The notes beneath the pieces were generated by a model. The model saw nothing but the letters and a program-made list of their open reading frames with translations. It did not search any database and was not told the DNA's origin. Of a stretch of 38,383 nucleotides of DNA, positions 15,446 through 24,359 are shown piece by piece (positions within the stretch are counted from its first letter, which is position 1; every line of letters begins with the position of its first letter). The DNA is from an uncultured Actinomyces sp. (lineage in GTDB: Bacteria > Actinomycetota > Actinomycetes > Actinomycetales > Actinomycetaceae). The stretch spans positions 1-38,383 of the forward strand of contig CALISI010000013.1 of NCBI GenBank assembly GCA_938041695.1. The letters are read 5' to 3'. A program made the position numbers and the translations under genes.

Positions 15446-16249
15446 TCAGGCGGTCACAGTGACCTGAGCGGTGTCGGACGCGCCTCCGGACGAGGCCGTG
15501 ATCGTCACGGCCGACGCGTCCGCCTTAACGCCGGTGACAACACCGGTCGAATCCACGCGAGCGACCTCCGGCTTAGAAGACTCCCACGTGACCTGTCGTC
15601 CCGAGGGCGTGACCGTCGCGGTCAGTTTCACGGTCTGATTGGCCTTGACCGTCGCGGTCTTCGGCGCAACCGCGACGGTGACACCGCCGGGGATTCCCAG
15701 CCACTTCTTGTACGGGGATCCACCGATGAGGGGCGAGGGCACCCACTCGAAGGTCACGGTCTTGGCCTTAACCGACCCGCGCTCCTCCTGATCGACCTCT
15801 ACAGCCGATATGCGGGCGACTCCCAAGCGGCGCAGTTCGCGGCCGCTCTTGTACTTCGTCGCGACGAACAGAAGGATCGTGTTCGACGGGAGCGACGATG
15901 GGACATACACGACGCCATGCTCGTTGGGCTCGATGCCGTCGATAAGTCGGTTAACGTTCTCGTTGTCCTCAGCGAGGCCGATCTTCACCGAGGTCGTGGA
16001 TTTGCCGGCGAGCTTGTAGCCCTCCTGGAACAGTTCAATGGCGTCGTCGTCGTCGCGTTCCTCTTCGACGCCTCCGTCCTCCTTGTACAGGCCGAGGCGG
16101 CGGTACGCCTCTGGCAGGGCCAGCGTCGCTTTGCCGAGGTCCTCGTCCTTGATGACGTTGGCCTCGGTGACCGGGGCGTACGCCGCGACCCCGGTGATCG
16201 GGATTCCGACGTCGTCGATTTCGAATTGCGAGGGGTCGTAGAGACTCAT
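15446..16249 (-). CDS. Major tail (tube) protein with C-terminal Ig-like domain
   Basis: A 267-residue protein; the ATG at 16249 follows AAAGGATCACCC. Residues 1-180 are the tail tube fold (MSLYDPSQFEIDDVGIPITG ... VTFEWVPSPLIGGSPYKKWL). Residues 190-267 are a bacterial Ig-like (BIG2) domain: VAPKTATVKANQTVKLTATV ... VTWESSKPEVARVDSTGVVTGV. Such domains decorate the outside of phage tails and may hold sugars on the host surface. It lies between hairpins at 16276 and 15390, which would let it be expressed at a separate level. Confidence 0.9.
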   Translation of the reverse strand: MSLYDPSQFEIDDVGIPITGVAAYAPVTEANVIKDEDLGKATLALPEAYRRLGLYKEDGGVEEERDDDDAIELFQEGYKLAGKSTTSVKIGLAEDNENVNRLIDGIEPNEHGVVYVPSSLPSNTILLFVATKYKSGRELRRLGVARISAVEVDQEERGSVKAKTVTFEWVPSPLIGGSPYKKWLGIPGGVTVAVAPKTATVKANQTVKLTATVTPSGRQVTWESSKPEVARVDSTGVVTGVKADASAVTITASSGGASDTAQVTVTA

Positions 16250-16275
16250 GGGTGATCCTTTCTGGGAATGGGAAA

Positions 16276-16298
16276 GCCCCACGGCTCTGCTGTGGGGC
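16276..16298 (-). terminator. Terminator between tail terminator and tail tube genes
   Basis: GCCCCAC, a nine-base loop and GTGGGGC, followed on the minus strand by TTTCCC. The short T-run suggests partial termination ahead of the tail tube gene. Confidence 0.65.
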
Positions 16299-16321
16299 GT
16301 GTGAGAGGATTGGCGGCACGG

Positions 16322-16753
16322 CTACCAGGAGCCCACCACCATGTAGGAGACGGTCATGTAGCGGCGCGCGACGTCCTGGTCGTCGGACACGCCCACGGGC
16401 GTCGTACACGCCCTGTAGTTGACCGCCGTAATCGGAGATCCCGAGGCGAACACGATCTCCATGTCCGTCGCAGCCGCGTACACGAGGCTTGCGACTCGGC
16501 GAGCGAGCGCGTCGTTCTGACGGGCCCCCGCCAGGACAGAGATCCCGACCTGGCAGGAGAACGTCAACGGCGATGACTGGGTGCCGCCGTCCATGCGGAC
16601 GACGACGAGCGGGCGCGCGAGCGGAGCGTCCAGCGTGGGGGGCTCGACGACGTCGACCTGAGCGTCGATCCCTTCCACGCGCAGCGCGTGCCGCAGGTGC
16701 GGGACCAGCCATTCGTCCACGGACGCTGGGGCAATCCTTGGCATTTCAGGCAC
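16322..16753 (-). CDS. Tail terminator-like protein
   Basis: A 143-residue protein with alternative starts at the GTG at 16753 or the ATG at 16744. SVDEWLVPHLRHALRVEGIDAQV, then a beta-rich centre (PLVVVRMDGGTQ ... TFSCQVGISVLAG) and VARRYMTVSYMVVGSW at the end. Length, fold pattern and position between the HK97 gp10-like gene and the tail tube gene match tail completion/terminator proteins. Confidence 0.7.
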   Translation of the reverse strand: MPEMPRIAPASVDEWLVPHLRHALRVEGIDAQVDVVEPPTLDAPLARPLVVVRMDGGTQSSPLTFSCQVGISVLAGARQNDALARRVASLVYAAATDMEIVFASGSPITAVNYRACTTPVGVSDDQDVARRYMTVSYMVVGSW

Positions 16754-17030
16754 CGCCCTTCGCCGCGCTCATCGCCCGCGCGAGGTTCCCCGTCTTCGAC
16801 TCCACGAGCATGGTCTTCTTGTCGTGGCCGACCACGCGCACCACGGTGCGGTACGCGGTCTCCTTGTGGTCGAGGGCCAGGCCGTCGCGGTATGCGCCCG
16901 TGTCGACGGGCGCGGTCTCCCGCGCCCGCGCCAGCACTCGCTTCGCGGCCGATTCCGTCAGCGCCTTGATCCCAGCGGACTTCATAATCGAGTCGAAGAA
17001 GCCCGGGTTGAATCTGATATCGTCGGACAC
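16746..17030 (-). CDS. HK97 gp10-like head-tail/tail component
   Basis: A 94-residue protein, GTG start at 17030. AAKRVLARARETAPVDTGAYRDGLALDH is the hallmark 'APVDTGayR' motif of HK97 gp10-like proteins, followed by YRTVVRVVGHDKKTMLVESKTGNLARAM. These proteins sit at the head-tail junction and help tail attachment. It overlaps the following gene's likely start. Confidence 0.8.
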   Translation of the reverse strand: MSDDIRFNPGFFDSIMKSAGIKALTESAAKRVLARARETAPVDTGAYRDGLALDHKETAYRTVVRVVGHDKKTMLVESKTGNLARAMSAAKGGA

Positions 17031-17033
17031 CCT

Positions 17034-17375
17034 TCACCCCCTGACCTCGCGGAGGTTGACCACCAGGTACGGCTGCCACCCGTCGAACGGGTTCATCGGC
17101 GCGGCGGGGAAGCCCTGGACCCGCCAAGACCTCACGCCGTCCGTGATGCGGTCCCCACGGCGGATGTCAGCCGCCGGGTCATCGACGTACAGGGTCGCAG
17201 ACGACACGGCCTCCTCCCGGGACACGTCCGGATCCTCGGACGTCGCCGCCGCGTCCAAGAAACCCACGACGTCGAGCTCATCGGGGTCGTCCCACGCGGG
17301 CACCAGACGCTCCGGATTCAGATGAGACGCCACCATCCTGGGGCGCTGGCGCACCAGGCGCGACCCGTACATCAT
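17034..17375 (-). CDS. Head-tail connector protein (stopper-like)
   Basis: A 113-residue protein; its ATG at 17375 overlaps the TGA of the upstream gene (ATGA). ATLYVDDPAADIRRGDRITDG ... RVQGFPAAPMNPFDGWQPYLVVNLREV resembles small beta-barrel head closure proteins. The call depends on position in the connector cluster. Confidence 0.7.
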   Translation of the reverse strand: MMYGSRLVRQRPRMVASHLNPERLVPAWDDPDELDVVGFLDAAATSEDPDVSREEAVSSATLYVDDPAADIRRGDRITDGVRSWRVQGFPAAPMNPFDGWQPYLVVNLREVRG

Positions 17376-17737
17376 GGCGCACCCTCCTCCGGCCAGATCG
17401 CCTTGTAGGCGCGCGCCGGAGCCGGGAACGCTCCCACTGGGTGGCCCGTTCCCGCCACCGGTGCCGCGCACAGGGCGCGCAGCGCCGCACGGTCGTCGTC
17501 CGTGAACCACGACGCAACATCCCTGTAGGACAGGCGGGCGGTGCCCACCTGCCGTGATGCCACGCCGCGAGCGCCCCCGGACGCCGCGTCCCTCGCGATG
17601 GCTTGGATCAGCGCGATTGCCTCGTCCTTGGCGTCCCCGGTGAGGGAGGAGATGCACGGAGCGATCGCACGGGCCTGAGCCATGATGCGGGCCGCGAGCG
17701 CCTTGTCCGGGATATCCAGATCGTTCGCTGTGATCAC
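17372..17737 (-). CDS. Head-tail adaptor protein (gp6/gp15-like)
   Basis: A 121-residue, mostly helical protein starting at the GTG at 17737. LAARIMAQARAIAPCISSLTGDAKDEAIALIQAIARDA is the multi-helix pattern of adaptor proteins that bind the portal ring after packaging. No catalytic motif. Confidence 0.65.
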   Translation of the reverse strand: MITANDLDIPDKALAARIMAQARAIAPCISSLTGDAKDEAIALIQAIARDAASGGARGVASRQVGTARLSYRDVASWFTDDDRAALRALCAAPVAGTGHPVGAFPAPARAYKAIWPEEGAP

Positions 17738-17750
17738 CCCGTGCCTCCTC

Positions 17751-18008
17751 TCACTTCTTCTTGCCGCCTGCGGCCTCCCCTTCGGCGGGGTCCTTCGGGG
17801 GCTCGGGGTCCTTCGGGGGCTCGGTGCTTTCTGCGTCGGCGGGTGCCGAGCACTCCTCGATGAGGCGGTTATCCAGCAGGTGCTGAATATGTGCCTCGTC
17901 GTACTCGTCCCCGGACAGGACCGCCCCCTGGTAGAGGTACCGCTCGCCGCCCTCTGCGAGGGCGGCGACGGCGACCGGGCCGACCACGGTGTAGGACGCG
18001 GCGCTCAT
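17751..18008 (-). CDS. Small head-region protein with proline/lysine tail
   Basis: An 85-residue protein following the capsid gene (its ATG shares one base with the capsid stop, TGATG). The N-terminal half (YTVVGPVAVAALAEGGERYLYQGAVLSGDEYD) looks like a small beta domain, and the tail is STEPPKDPEPPKDPAEGEAAGGKKK with a near-duplicated EPPKDP unit. Function unknown; probably a head or connector accessory. Confidence 0.6.
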   Translation of the reverse strand: MSAASYTVVGPVAVAALAEGGERYLYQGAVLSGDEYDEAHIQHLLDNRLIEECSAPADAESTEPPKDPEPPKDPAEGEAAGGKKK

Positions 18009-18922
18009 CAGAGGCCCGTCCCTGTGATCTTGACGCCCGCCAGGGGCTCGACGACGACGGGAACGCAGACGCGCCGCGCCCGCAGTTCATACTTGTCGTC
18101 CTTGTGGCGGATCGACTGGACCTCAATCGTCGTGCCGGATGCGGTGGTGTATCCGGGGGAGCCCAGGCGCTCGTCACCGACGCCGCCGAGCTGTTCGCGG
18201 TCGATCAGCCACGGATCCGCGCCAGTGACGTGAGGGCTTGTCACCCAGTCCACGCCGAACGCGTTGACAGGCATGGTGCCGGACAGCACGGGGTTCGCAT
18301 CCTCGCGGGGCAGGACTCCCTTGTCGAGGAGGACACCCATGACCTTCGCGTACTGGGCTCCGGAAAGCACGACAGTGGAGAGGTTGAGGCCCGTGCCGAG
18401 TGCGGCGCGCTCGTCCTGGATCGCGAGGATCGACTCGATGATCGCCGACGGCGCGGTCCACGCCGCCGACTGCTTGGTTGAGGTCACCTTGGAGGTGATG
18501 ACCCCCCACGCTACGGAGTCGACGTGGCGGACGACCGTATTCGCGAGGCGCGCGAGCGCCTTGTTCACGGGATCCATGCCCTGGCGGGCGATGCGCTCGT
18601 CCGTGACGTCGGTTTCCAGGCCCCACTTCACGGTCTTGGCTGACGCGATCTCCCCCGAGGTCATGACCGCCTTGGGGTACTCGGCACCGGGGGCGACCGC
18701 TTGCGGCTGATCGTCCGCGAAAGCCGGTTCCCCGGTCTCGTAGAAGACTCCTCCGCCGGTCGCGTCGTACTTGCCGGACAGAAGGTAGTCCGCAATGAAC
18801 TTCATGTTGGTGAGCTCCGCGATGCGGCGGGCGATCACCGTGGGGTTGGCGAGGAGCAGGTGGACCTGCTCCGGCGTCAGATTCCCCTCCGTCTGACGGA
18901 TGGGGTAGGTGTATGACGGCAT
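18008..18922 (-). CDS. Major capsid protein (HK97 fold)
   Basis: A 304-residue protein in the classic place after protease/scaffold and decoration genes. Features are an extended N-terminal segment, a central spine helix (VNKALARLANTVVRHVDSVAW), IIESILAIQDERAALGTG and a C-terminal P-domain-like stretch (IRHKDDKYELRARRVCVPVVV). It has no long N-terminal delta domain, agreeing with a separately encoded scaffold. It forms the icosahedral shell. Confidence 0.85.
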   Translation of the reverse strand: MPSYTYPIRQTEGNLTPEQVHLLLANPTVIARRIAELTNMKFIADYLLSGKYDATGGGVFYETGEPAFADDQPQAVAPGAEYPKAVMTSGEIASAKTVKWGLETDVTDERIARQGMDPVNKALARLANTVVRHVDSVAWGVITSKVTSTKQSAAWTAPSAIIESILAIQDERAALGTGLNLSTVVLSGAQYAKVMGVLLDKGVLPREDANPVLSGTMPVNAFGVDWVTSPHVTGADPWLIDREQLGGVGDERLGSPGYTTASGTTIEVQSIRHKDDKYELRARRVCVPVVVEPLAGVKITGTGL

Positions 18923-18935
18923 CTGATCCTCCTTG

Positions 18936-19286
18936 TCACAGGGCGACGTCGACGACGTCGTTGGTGTTCGCGGCGCCTGTCAGGGCGACGCCGATCTTGT
19001 TCGTGCCGGTTGCGATGGCCTTGCCGCCAGCGGCGGCGGCCACCTGGGCTCCAGCGGAAATCGCACCAGCCGCGGTGAGGCGCTGCACGCCGCCCCGGTA
19101 CACGGTCACCGCATCACCGACCTCGGCGTCGAAGCCCGCGACTCCAACAACCTTCGCGGAGTCGGCGCCCGCGGGGGCGACACTCCCGGCGGCGGACACC
19201 TCGACGAGCGTCCCGCCGGTGATCTTGGTGGCCGCAATCAGTGTGATCGCCTGTCCCGGCACGTACTTCGGCAGGTAGACCGCCAT
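18936..19286 (-). CDS. Capsid decoration protein (DUF2190-like)
   Basis: A 116-residue protein full of small residues: GQAITLIAATKITGGTLVEV ... VVGVAGFDAEVGDAVTVYRGGVQRLTAAGAI. This is the pattern of DUF2190 capsid stabilising/decoration proteins, which lie beside the capsid gene. It would bind the shell surface. Confidence 0.8.
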   Translation of the reverse strand: MAVYLPKYVPGQAITLIAATKITGGTLVEVSAAGSVAPAGADSAKVVGVAGFDAEVGDAVTVYRGGVQRLTAAGAISAGAQVAAAAGGKAIATGTNKIGVALTGAANTNDVVDVAL

Positions 19287-19287
19287 T

Positions 19288-19758
19288 TCACGCCTCCTTC
19301 TTCTCGGAGCCGCCCCACGCGGCCGCGTAGAGCCTGTCGCTCTCGGTCTGGGTCTCGTCGCAGGACGTCACTCCGATCTCAGCGACGGGGATGGTGTTCT
19401 CAGGCATCGCAGCGAGCAGGTCGCGCGCCGCGTCCTCGTCGCGCTCGGCCAGTGCCATCCACGCGGCGCGGGAGGAGGGCGCGATCCGCCCGGCCTTAAT
19501 GGCCGAGCCGATCATGTCCTCGCGGCGCGATGCCGCGAGCGCGGTTGCGGCCTCGCGGCCAGCTGCGGCGTCGGCCCTCAGCTGGTCGAGGAGGGTCTTG
19601 TCGACGAGGGCAGTGCCCTCGGGGATAGTGGGGGCCGCCTCGGTAGGCGCCGTAAGGCGCTCATCAAGAGCGGCGAGAATCGCGGAGTCGTCGGCGGCGT
19701 CGGTGAGGCCGAGCCGCTGGCAGATTTCCTCCACGAGGCCAGGCGTGTTGTTGTCCAT
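19288..19758 (-). CDS. Nested scaffold protein from internal start
   Basis: The ATG at 19758 inside the protease gene is preceded by GAAAGGAG (19765-19772) at good spacing, in the same frame. The 156-residue product (MDNNTPGLVEEICQRLG ... LYAAAWGGSEKKEA) is exactly the scaffold-like part. This mirrors lambda C/Nu3 and related phages. It is predicted from the ribosome site and the domain boundary. Confidence 0.75.
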   Translation of the reverse strand: MDNNTPGLVEEICQRLGLTDAADDSAILAALDERLTAPTEAAPTIPEGTALVDKTLLDQLRADAAAGREAATALAASRREDMIGSAIKAGRIAPSSRAAWMALAERDEDAARDLLAAMPENTIPVAEIGVTSCDETQTESDRLYAAAWGGSEKKEA

Positions 19759-20466
19759 GCCTGTCTCCTTTCGGTTTGATATTTCCCCCGGCTCGGATGC
19801 CGGAAGCGTGGTGGGGGCCGGAGCGTGCGCCCGGCCCTGGTAGCGGAATCCGCTCAGGTCGAATGCGGTGGCTGATGCGGCGGCGGCGGGAGCGTCCGCC
19901 CATTCGTCAGCGAGGCCAGCGAGGACGGCCTCCTCGGCCGTGTACCAGGTCTCGGCTCGCATGACGCCACGCCAGTGCTCGCGGTTGCCGCCCGCACGCG
20001 CCGCGTATGCGTCGGCGTAGGAGTCGCAGAGTTTGTCGAGGACGTCGGCGATCTCCCGCATGTCGGCGGCGTTGCCGACGCAGATCCCAGAGGCGTCGTG
20101 GATCATCATCTCGCTACCGCGATTCATGGTGATGTGGTCGGCTCCCATCGTGATGACGGACGCCGCTGAGGCCGCGAGCGCGTCGACGGTCGCGTACACG
20201 GTCGCCTTGTGGCGCCGTAGCGCGTTCATGATGGCCAGTCCGTCCCACGCGGCGCCGCCGACGCTGTTGATGTACACGTTGAGGCGGTCCACGTCCAGGG
20301 CGGAGATGCGGTCTGCGAATTCCTTGGCGTCGACGTCGCCCCAGGCGCCGATCTCGCCGTAGATGTAGACGTCCGCGCATGTGGGCTCCTCCCCGGCTTC
20401 GGTTTTCGCGGAGTGGGGGATTTCGATGCGCCCCCAAGGGCGCTCCTGCGGCTCATGCATTTGCAT
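19288..20466 (-). CDS. ClpP-type (S14) prohead protease with scaffold-like C-terminus
   Basis: A 392-residue protein; the ATG at 20466 follows AAAGGAACCCC and overlaps the portal gene end. The N-terminal 200 residues are a ClpP-like serine protease: VYINSVGGAAWDGLAIMNAL, nucleophile serine in DALAASAASVITMGA and histidine in GSEMMIHDASG. After residue 236 comes a separate region (MDNNTPGLVEEICQRLGL ... DAARDLLAAMPENTIPV), helical and acidic as in scaffolds. The protease trims scaffold and shell during prohead maturation. An internal ribosome site allows the C-terminal part to be made alone. Confidence 0.9.
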   Translation of the reverse strand: MQMHEPQERPWGRIEIPHSAKTEAGEEPTCADVYIYGEIGAWGDVDAKEFADRISALDVDRLNVYINSVGGAAWDGLAIMNALRRHKATVYATVDALAASAASVITMGADHITMNRGSEMMIHDASGICVGNAADMREIADVLDKLCDSYADAYAARAGGNREHWRGVMRAETWYTAEEAVLAGLADEWADAPAAAASATAFDLSGFRYQGRAHAPAPTTLPASEPGEISNRKETGMDNNTPGLVEEICQRLGLTDAADDSAILAALDERLTAPTEAAPTIPEGTALVDKTLLDQLRADAAAGREAATALAASRREDMIGSAIKAGRIAPSSRAAWMALAERDEDAARDLLAAMPENTIPVAEIGVTSCDETQTESDRLYAAAWGGSEKKEA

Positions 20467-21709
20467 TCTGGGGTTCCTTTGCTGGGGCTGTTTCGATGGG
20501 GAGGCCGTACAGGGTGCGCATGTGGGAGTCGAGAGCCTCGCCCGGTGTGATGATCCCGCCGTCCACGAGTTGCTTGATCGCTTCGGCGGTCGCCGGGTGT
20601 TCCTTGCCGATCGTCTCGACGACCAGTCGGGGCGCGGGCTCTCGACCACCCCAGTTGACGTCGACGAGATCCTCGACGACGTGCTGCTGGGTCACGTCGC
20701 ACACCTGCTGCGACACGGCGTTCAGGGATTGTGTGAAGAAGTCCGCGAACGTTGAGCCAAGAGCCCAGGAACCCGTCTCGGTCCCCAGGTTCAGGAAGTG
20801 CGCGAGGACAGATCTCGCGATCTGCTCGTCCTGGTAGCGGATCGGCGCGTTGAGGTCCGGGAGGTCTCCTGTCACACCCTTCAGGGTCAGGTCGGATGTC
20901 GCAGGAATCGATGCACCGGCCGATTCGCCCGCGCGGAACGACTTCGCAACCTGGAGGCCAGCCTCCTTCTCGGCGGCCATCCACTGCTGCACCTCGTCCG
21001 AGGTGGCGTTCTCCGGGGGCTTCGCGCCCGTGTACACGGGCACTCCCAGGCCGTTGCGCTCTGCGACAAGCGCCTGAATGCGCAGCAGCCGGTCCTTGAG
21101 GACCCAGTTCTTATACGCGGACCGCAGGAGAGACTGTCCCACCCAGTCCCCGCCCTCGCGCTCGTTGACGTAGGCGACGAGCCGATTCACGGGGATGCGC
21201 ACAGGGCGCGCCGTCGAGTACTGCTCGATCGCAACCAATCCGCCGTCGGAGGCGACGTCGATCTTCGAGATCGTCCGCGGCGGCCTCCATGCCAGTTTCA
21301 CCAGATGCGCGAGCCCGGCGTCGTCGATCCGGTACACCTGCTCGAAGAACGAGTGCCCAAACACCAGTTCGAGGAGAGCAAGGCGCAAGTGGTCAGCCCA
21401 CGAGAACCGGCCCCTCGTGCGCAGCGGCACGGGCCGCGCCTGGCCCCGCACGGGGATGTTCAAGTCTGCCGAGACATGCTCGACGACCTCGGGGCGGCAC
21501 CCCGTCGGATCCAGCGCCCACGCCGCCGACCGCACCGGCAAGGCCACAGCCCGCAGAACCGATGACACCTGTGATTCCTCTTTACGCATCTGGTCGTACA
21601 CCGGCACCGATTTAGGCCACACGAGATCCGGATTTGATTCCGTGGTCGCGGCCGCGAGCGCGCTCCACGACGCTAGCGTGTTGACTTGGTACCCCATCTC
21701 ACGGGTCAC
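20453..21709 (-). CDS. Portal protein (DUF935-like)
   Basis: A 418-residue protein; GTG at 21709 (VTREMGYQVNTL) after a purine-rich AGAGAGGGG, with an in-frame ATG at 21697 as the alternative. VPVYDQMRKEESQVSSVLRAVALPVRSAAWALDP and the later LLRSAYKNWVLKDRLLRIQALVAERNGLGVPVYTG resemble DUF935/Mu gp29-type portals; QDEQIARSVLAHFLNLGTETGSWALGS is typical. It forms the DNA entry ring, docks the terminase and later the connector. Confidence 0.85.
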   Translation of the reverse strand: MTREMGYQVNTLASWSALAAATTESNPDLVWPKSVPVYDQMRKEESQVSSVLRAVALPVRSAAWALDPTGCRPEVVEHVSADLNIPVRGQARPVPLRTRGRFSWADHLRLALLELVFGHSFFEQVYRIDDAGLAHLVKLAWRPPRTISKIDVASDGGLVAIEQYSTARPVRIPVNRLVAYVNEREGGDWVGQSLLRSAYKNWVLKDRLLRIQALVAERNGLGVPVYTGAKPPENATSDEVQQWMAAEKEAGLQVAKSFRAGESAGASIPATSDLTLKGVTGDLPDLNAPIRYQDEQIARSVLAHFLNLGTETGSWALGSTFADFFTQSLNAVSQQVCDVTQQHVVEDLVDVNWGGREPAPRLVVETIGKEHPATAEAIKQLVDGGIITPGEALDSHMRTLYGLPIETAPAKEPQNANA

Positions 21710-21729
21710 TGGGGAACCACCCCTCTCTT

Positions 21730-23376
21730 CTAGAAGCGCATGGTCGAGATGTCGGCTCCACCGAGCGGATCTCCGGCGGCGCGCGCGAGTACTGCTGCTG
21801 CCGGTGGCGGGGTCACGGTTTCGCGCGGCGCGGGCTCGAGTACTTCGAGGCCATACAGGGCGAGGGTCGCGGCGATCGCGGGAGCGACGTCGGTTGTCGA
21901 CCGGTTCCTGGACCAGGCGTCGTTCTCCGCGTACTTCGCGGTCATCCCTCCCTCGATCGCCAGACGAAGCGAGTCCTGGTCGGTGGTGACCAGCTGCCCG
22001 TCGCGCACGCGGTCCTTGAACCTGCCGGTAGCGATCCCGATGGTGGAGCCGTCGATCGTGTGGACCTGGAGACCGGCTTTCTCGAGGGGGGCCACGAATT
22101 CCATCGCGGGGCACCCCTTCGACTGCACGGCTACCTCCCGCATGCCTGATTCCTCGGCGAGGTCCTGCATGTAGTCGGGAAGCCAGATCATGCCAGCGCG
22201 CTGCGCCCACACCGTGACGAACGGGCGCCCGTCCGACAGGCGCAGGGCTGCGGCGACGTAGGTCATCTCCCGGGACTGTGAGGTATCGACGCCCCACACG
22301 GTCCGGGCGCCGCGCGGGATCAACTGTTCGACGTCCTCCACCGGAACCGACGTCCGCTTGAACGTCTTGGGCTCGATGTAGGTCTTCGCCATCTCCTGTA
22401 CCCACTGGCACAGGACCTCCGTGCGGTACCCGGCCTCGTTGGTGTCCGAGGACTGGGCCTCAGCTAGGCACTGGGCGACTGTGATGTTGGAGTACCCGAT
22501 CGACGGGTTGGCCTGCAGGATGCCCCCGACGTCATCAAGAGCGCAGTCATCTTCGGCTGACCACTCGAAGAGTGCGCGCGTGATGTCCCGGTCGGGATCG
22601 GCCGCGTATTCCTCGGGCGACATCCCGCCCCGCTCGACGAGCGCGTCCCACTGCTCGATGAGTTCCAGTCCGCGCTGCCTTTGTGCGAGGAGTACCACCG
22701 ACTTTGAATCACCGGCGTTTGAGAACCCCCAGAGCTGTCCGGACCAGAACGATCTGTTCGTTGGCGCGACGGAGTTCCAGGCCGCCCATTTCTTCTGCTC
22801 GCGGAGCTCGTCCATGAGGACCCGGGCCGCGGGCTTCCCACGCGCGGAGGAGACCGCGCGGATCTCGTAGTGGGCGCGGTTCCTAGCGATGATCCGGTTG
22901 TCACCGTTGGTGTCGCGGACCTTCGCCGTCTCCTGCTGCAGCATCTTGATGATGAGGTCCGCTTCCTCGGGGGTTTCCGGATCGGGGTCGCACCACCCCT
23001 TGACAGCCGCCCACGGTTCGCGGGCGATGTCGAGGTTCTGGGCGGTCCCCACGATTTTGAACCGCACCGGAGGGACCTTGTCCGGGCGGCGTCGTGACTC
23101 TACGAACAGCCACCAAGCTGCAAGCGCCGATGCCAGCAGGGTCTTGCCGTTCTGGCGGGCCACGAGGATAAATAGCTGCCGGAAGCGGTACGTATCGTCG
23201 GGGAGAAGTTCGAGGCCGTGGACGAGCAGCCATTTTTGCCACGGGTACAAGTCGATGCCGAGGACCTCCTCGGCGAATCGGATGACCTCGTAGCCCCTTG
23301 ACGTCTGCGGGGTAAGTTCCCGTAGCGGCTTGGTCCAGAGGCGGGGCTGCGTGCGGCCGTACTGGACGTCGGGCAT
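21730..23376 (-). CDS. Terminase large subunit
   Basis: A 548-residue packaging motor. Walker A is ARQNGKT at 73-79, Walker B VLMDE at 186-190, and the nuclease domain begins near WGVDTSQSREMTYVAAAL with D364 as a likely metal ligand; a C-terminal acidic cluster around DVAPAIAATLALYGLE completes it. It translocates DNA with ATP and cuts concatemers. It starts five bases after the small subunit gene stops. Confidence 0.95.
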   Translation of the reverse strand: MPDVQYGRTQPRLWTKPLRELTPQTSRGYEVIRFAEEVLGIDLYPWQKWLLVHGLELLPDDTYRFRQLFILVARQNGKTLLASALAAWWLFVESRRRPDKVPPVRFKIVGTAQNLDIAREPWAAVKGWCDPDPETPEEADLIIKMLQQETAKVRDTNGDNRIIARNRAHYEIRAVSSARGKPAARVLMDELREQKKWAAWNSVAPTNRSFWSGQLWGFSNAGDSKSVVLLAQRQRGLELIEQWDALVERGGMSPEEYAADPDRDITRALFEWSAEDDCALDDVGGILQANPSIGYSNITVAQCLAEAQSSDTNEAGYRTEVLCQWVQEMAKTYIEPKTFKRTSVPVEDVEQLIPRGARTVWGVDTSQSREMTYVAAALRLSDGRPFVTVWAQRAGMIWLPDYMQDLAEESGMREVAVQSKGCPAMEFVAPLEKAGLQVHTIDGSTIGIATGRFKDRVRDGQLVTTDQDSLRLAIEGGMTAKYAENDAWSRNRSTTDVAPAIAATLALYGLEVLEPAPRETVTPPPAAAVLARAAGDPLGGADISTMRF

Positions 23377-23380
23377 GACT

Positions 23381-24001
23381 CTAAGCCTCCCGCTGCATCC
23401 AGTCGCTGATGGTCGTCACCGGGGTCGCGGCTCCTGCGTCCTGGGCGTCGGATTCTTCGACGACACCGAGGCGCGGCGCGAGCCCGAGGTCCTTCATCGC
23501 CTTGATGTAGGAGGGGATGGGGCCGAACGCGGCGCGCCGCAGAGCGTCGTGGCCCTCCTCCTGCGCGTGGTCGATGACGACGGCGAGGGTGAGGGCCGCG
23601 GCGATCATCCCGGAGTACTCCGGCTTGTCGTCCAGGCCCGCACCGCGCACCGAGGCGCGCGTCTTCCGGACCATGTATCCCTGTTCGCCCCTATCGACGC
23701 GCACCTGGAAGCGCGGTGCCAGACGCTCCACTGTCTTCTCCGCAGCGAGCGCGGCCGCGAGCGCCGGATGTTGGATCGGTAGCCCGCGAGGATCCGCGAC
23801 GATCATGCCCTCAGCCGCGACGCGGGCGCGAGCCTCGCGGGCAGCGGCGATCGCTTCGCAGTAGATCTCTAACTCCGGTCCGATGATGCGGGATGCCCGA
23901 CGACCATGAGCGGCAGTAATCTCAGCCCAGGCTTCGGCCGCGCCGGAGGTCAGGCGAGCAGGAGGGGCAAACTCCTGCGCTGCGGTGTTATCCTGTTCCA
24001 T
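23381..24001 (-). CDS. Terminase small subunit (P27-like)
   Basis: A 206-residue protein with the P27-family core: SGAAEAWAEITAAHGRRASRIIGPELEIYCEAIAAAREARARVAAEGMIV then DPRGLPIQHPALAAALAAE. It recognises phage DNA and loads the large subunit. It overlaps the small HTH gene upstream by 14 bases. The C-terminal extension after residue 120 is longer than in many P27 proteins. Confidence 0.85.
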   Translation of the reverse strand: MEQDNTAAQEFAPPARLTSGAAEAWAEITAAHGRRASRIIGPELEIYCEAIAAAREARARVAAEGMIVADPRGLPIQHPALAAALAAEKTVERLAPRFQVRVDRGEQGYMVRKTRASVRGAGLDDKPEYSGMIAAALTLAVVIDHAQEEGHDALRRAAFGPIPSYIKAMKDLGLAPRLGVVEESDAQDAGAATPVTTISDWMQREA

Positions 24002-24359
24002 CCTTCCACCTCCCTACCGTGACGGCCCGCAACGGCGTGATGTTCCCGCTTGATGCGGTTTGTGTGATGTTGTCGAGTCGATCCCACAACGCGGTGCGGC
24101 GCTCGGAGATGCGCAGCAGACGATCAACCGCACCCAGGTCCCCCTTGGTGCCCTTCGGCCACAACGCCGTGTGCAACCTGTCGATGCGGGCAATCTCCAG
24201 GCGCAGGCGATCAGCCTCGCCCCCCCCTTGAGGGTCTTGCACGGACGGACATGCGGCCGCCGCCGCATCCTCATCTGGTAGCCCCAGCTGAACGGCTATA
24301 TCAGCGAATGACAGGCCCGCGAGGCGCAGCGCTCGCACCTGGGAGCTCAGATCATTCAC
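23988..24359 (-). CDS. Small HTH protein next to terminase
   Basis: A 123-residue protein; the GTG at 24359 overlaps the methyltransferase stop (GTGA). QVRALRLAGLSFADIAVQLGLPDEDAAAA is a sigma-like helix-turn-helix, followed by a helical region (LRLEIARIDRLHTALWPKG ... LLRISERRTALWDRLDNI). Such a protein beside the terminase may help DNA recognition in packaging or regulate late genes. Not assigned to a named family. Confidence 0.65.
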   Translation of the reverse strand: MNDLSSQVRALRLAGLSFADIAVQLGLPDEDAAAAACPSVQDPQGGGEADRLRLEIARIDRLHTALWPKGTKGDLGAVDRLLRISERRTALWDRLDNITQTASSGNITPLRAVTVGRWKDGTG

